NCBI RefSeq assembly: GCF_006125015.1
Contig: NZ_SZZN01000001.1
Location: 558,001 to 622,000, forward strand
Direction of reading: 5' to 3'
Source: Roseovarius arcticus
GTDB lineage: Bacteria > Pseudomonadota > Alphaproteobacteria > Rhodobacterales > Rhodobacteraceae
DNA length: 64,000 nt
Shown here: positions 62,676 to 64,000 of the stretch, one piece after another
How positions within the stretch are numbered: the first letter of the stretch is position 1
Layout of the letters: every line of letters starts with the position of its first letter
Translations under genes and position numbers: made by a program
Notes under the pieces: generated by a model
What the model saw: only the letters and a program-made list of their open reading frames with translations
The model's database searches: none
What the model was told of the DNA's origin: nothing

Positions 62676-64000
62676 ATGTCTGACCCATTGCTGGCGATCA
62701 AGGATCTGGTTGTCGAAGGATATCAGGACGAGCAGTGGAATCGCATTGTACGCGGTGTTTCGCTGACCCTGAAAAAAGGCGAAGTTCTGGGCTTGATTGG
62801 CGAGTCCGGAGCCGGAAAATCCACCCTTGGCATCGCCGCCATGGGACATGTGCGGCCCGGTTGCCGCATTGCCAGCGGTTCGATCATGTTCGATGGAATC
62901 GACATGACCACCGCGCCTGAAGAGAAGCTTCGCAAGATGCGGGGCGTCAGGATTGCCTATGTGGCGCAGAGTGCTGCCGCCGCTTTTAATCCGGCGCACA
63001 CATTGATGCAGCAGTTCACGGAAACGCCGGTGTTCCACGGCGTAATGGATTATAAACGCGCCAAAAAATCCGCCCAAGACCTGTTCAAGGTTCTGGACCT
63101 GCCCGACCCGGAGAAAATCGGGAACCGTTATCCTCATCAAGTATCGGGCGGGCAATTGCAACGCGCAATGGTGGCGATGGCCATGGCCTGCAATCCGGAC
63201 CTGATTATTTTTGATGAGCCCACCACCGCGCTCGACGTCACAACCCAGATCGAGGTGCTGGCTGCGATCAAGGATGCCATTCGCAATTATGATACGGCTG
63301 CTCTTTATATCAGTCATGATTTGGCCGTCGTGTCGCAGATTGCAGATCGCATCATGGTTCTGCGTAATGGCGGCGAAGTGGAAACCGGCAAAACCCGTCA
63401 GATTATCGAAAATCCCAGAGAGGAGTACACACGCGCATTGGTGTCAGTAAACCACATCCACAAAGATAAATTGCAACCGAAAGACAGAAATCGCGAAGTT
63501 CTTGTCCTGCGAAATATCTCGGCCAGCTATGGCAGGGGGGTGAAGATTCTGGATGATGTCAGTATCACTCTAACACAAGGTAAGACCGTAGCCTTGGTGG
63601 GAGAATCTGGCTCGGGCAAATCAACGGCCGCGCGCGTCATCACCGGATTGCTGCCACCAGATGAGGGCGAGATCAGCTTTCAAGGCGAACCTCTTGCCCC
63701 CTCGTTCAGGGACCGCCCCAAGGATGTACTTCGCCGCATACAGATGATCTATCAAATGCCAGACGTTGCCCTTAACCCGCGGATGAAGGTCAAAGATGTT
63801 ATCGGGCGACCGCTGGCTTTCTATTTCGGCTTGACCGAAGATACCAAAGATCAACGCGTCGCTGAACTACTTGAGAAAATCGAACTGGGCGACACCTATC
63901 TTGATCGGTATCCGTCTGAATTATCCGGGGGCGAGAAGCAGCGGGTGTGCATCGCCCGCGCGCTGGCCGCTGAGCCCGAGCTTATCGTGTGTGATGAAAT
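62676..64000 (+). CDS. ABC transporter ATP-binding protein, fused DppD-DppF type (cut by window end)
   Basis: At least 441 residues and still open at the window end. Two ATPase domains in one chain. The first has Walker [10 protein letters not shown] (about residue 43), signature VSGGQLQRA, Walker [13 protein letters not shown] and switch His in YISHDLAVV. The second has GESGSGKST (about residue 310), LSGGEKQRV and LIVCDE at the edge. This GsiA/YejF-like fusion powers both permeases. GAGGA precedes the ATG at 62676. Last visible gene of the amidase operon. Confidence 0.93.
   Translation, partial: MSDPLLAIKDLVVEGYQDEQWNRIVRGVSLTLKKGEVLGLIGESGAGKSTLGIAAMGHVRPGCRIASGSIMFDGIDMTTAPEEKLRKMRGVRIAYVAQSAAAAFNPAHTLMQQFTETPVFHGVMDYKRAKKSAQDLFKVLDLPDPEKIGNRYPHQVSGGQLQRAMVAMAMACNPDLIIFDEPTTALDVTTQIEVLAAIKDAIRNYDTAALYISHDLAVVSQIADRIMVLRNGGEVETGKTRQIIENPREEYTRALVSVNHIHKDKLQPKDRNREVLVLRNISASYGRGVKILDDVSITLTQGKTVALVGESGSGKSTAARVITGLLPPDEGEISFQGEPLAPSFRDRPKDVLRRIQMIYQMPDVALNPRMKVKDVIGRPLAFYFGLTEDTKDQRVAELLEKIELGDTYLDRYPSELSGGEKQRVCIARALAAEPELIVCDE

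Noticed and set aside
1..64000. CRISPR arrays, rRNA genes, replication origins
   Set aside because: No regularly spaced repeats, no rRNA sequence and no origin-like boxes were seen.

Overview
The window looks like chromosomal DNA of a marine alphaproteobacterium of the Rhodobacteraceae (roseobacter group). The grounds are gene content and order: soxBDAG, a yfgM-like/bamB/der run, hflK-hflC-DUF2065-degP, a phrB-cfa-trgA-trgB-cysK cluster of the kind known from Rhodobacter sphaeroides, a VPLPA-type C-terminal sorting signal, and high GC. The species cannot be fixed from the sequence alone. Functions are assigned from recognised motifs and family architecture; no database search was run.

Layout. 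0.2-5.8 kb: heterotetrameric sarcosine oxidase operon (soxB, a small membrane protein, soxD, soxA, soxG). 5.9-13.5 kb: secreted CHRD protein, iron superoxide dismutase, host-attachment-family protein, RarD-like permease, LOG-family hydrolase, LysM protein, and an Atm1-type ABC exporter coupled to a small unknown gene. 13.6-18.7 kb: RND efflux pump and its adaptor (minus strand). 18.9-22.5 kb: yfgM-like, bamB and der. 22.6-28.5 kb: TspO-like protein, serS, Bcr/CflA-type MFS pump, orphan Tat-exported solute-binding protein and a GST (all minus). 28.7-31.0 kb: rpiA and gor. 31.1-35.1 kb: hflK, hflC, DUF2065 and a Do-type protease, closed by a strong terminator. 35.5-38.5 kb: BCCT transporter and a class V aminotransferase. 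38.6-47.2 kb: tightly packed stress cluster (photolyase, cyclopropane-fatty-acid-synthase family, trgA, trgB, cysK, MscS-type channel, AlaX-type editing protein).

47.27 kb: tRNA-Ser(GGA). Directly after it sits a compact 6.4-kb mobile element. A serine recombinase-DUF2924-DUF3489 operon points toward the tRNA, and a divergent ParB/DNA methyltransferase-DUF5681-terminase operon points away. The element ends at a second, diverged copy of a tRNA-Ser 3' end (53776-53800), which looks like an attachment-site scar. No capsid, portal or tail genes are present, so it is either a terminase-bearing minimal or satellite element or the stump of a prophage. A decayed IS6-family transposase follows.

54.7-64 kb: a catabolic transport module. 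A Tat-exported solute-binding protein and an M24/creatinase-like hydrolase run leftward. An IclR-type regulator, an amidase, two permeases and a double-ATPase protein (cut by the window end) run rightward. Copies of a 17-bp imperfect palindrome close to GTTCCGCTnAGTGAAAC occur between the solute-binding-protein and IclR genes, and again just before the amidase. In both places they form a pair spaced exactly 21 bp. They are the best candidate operators of the IclR protein and would tie both arms into one regulon for an unidentified amide or peptide-like substrate.
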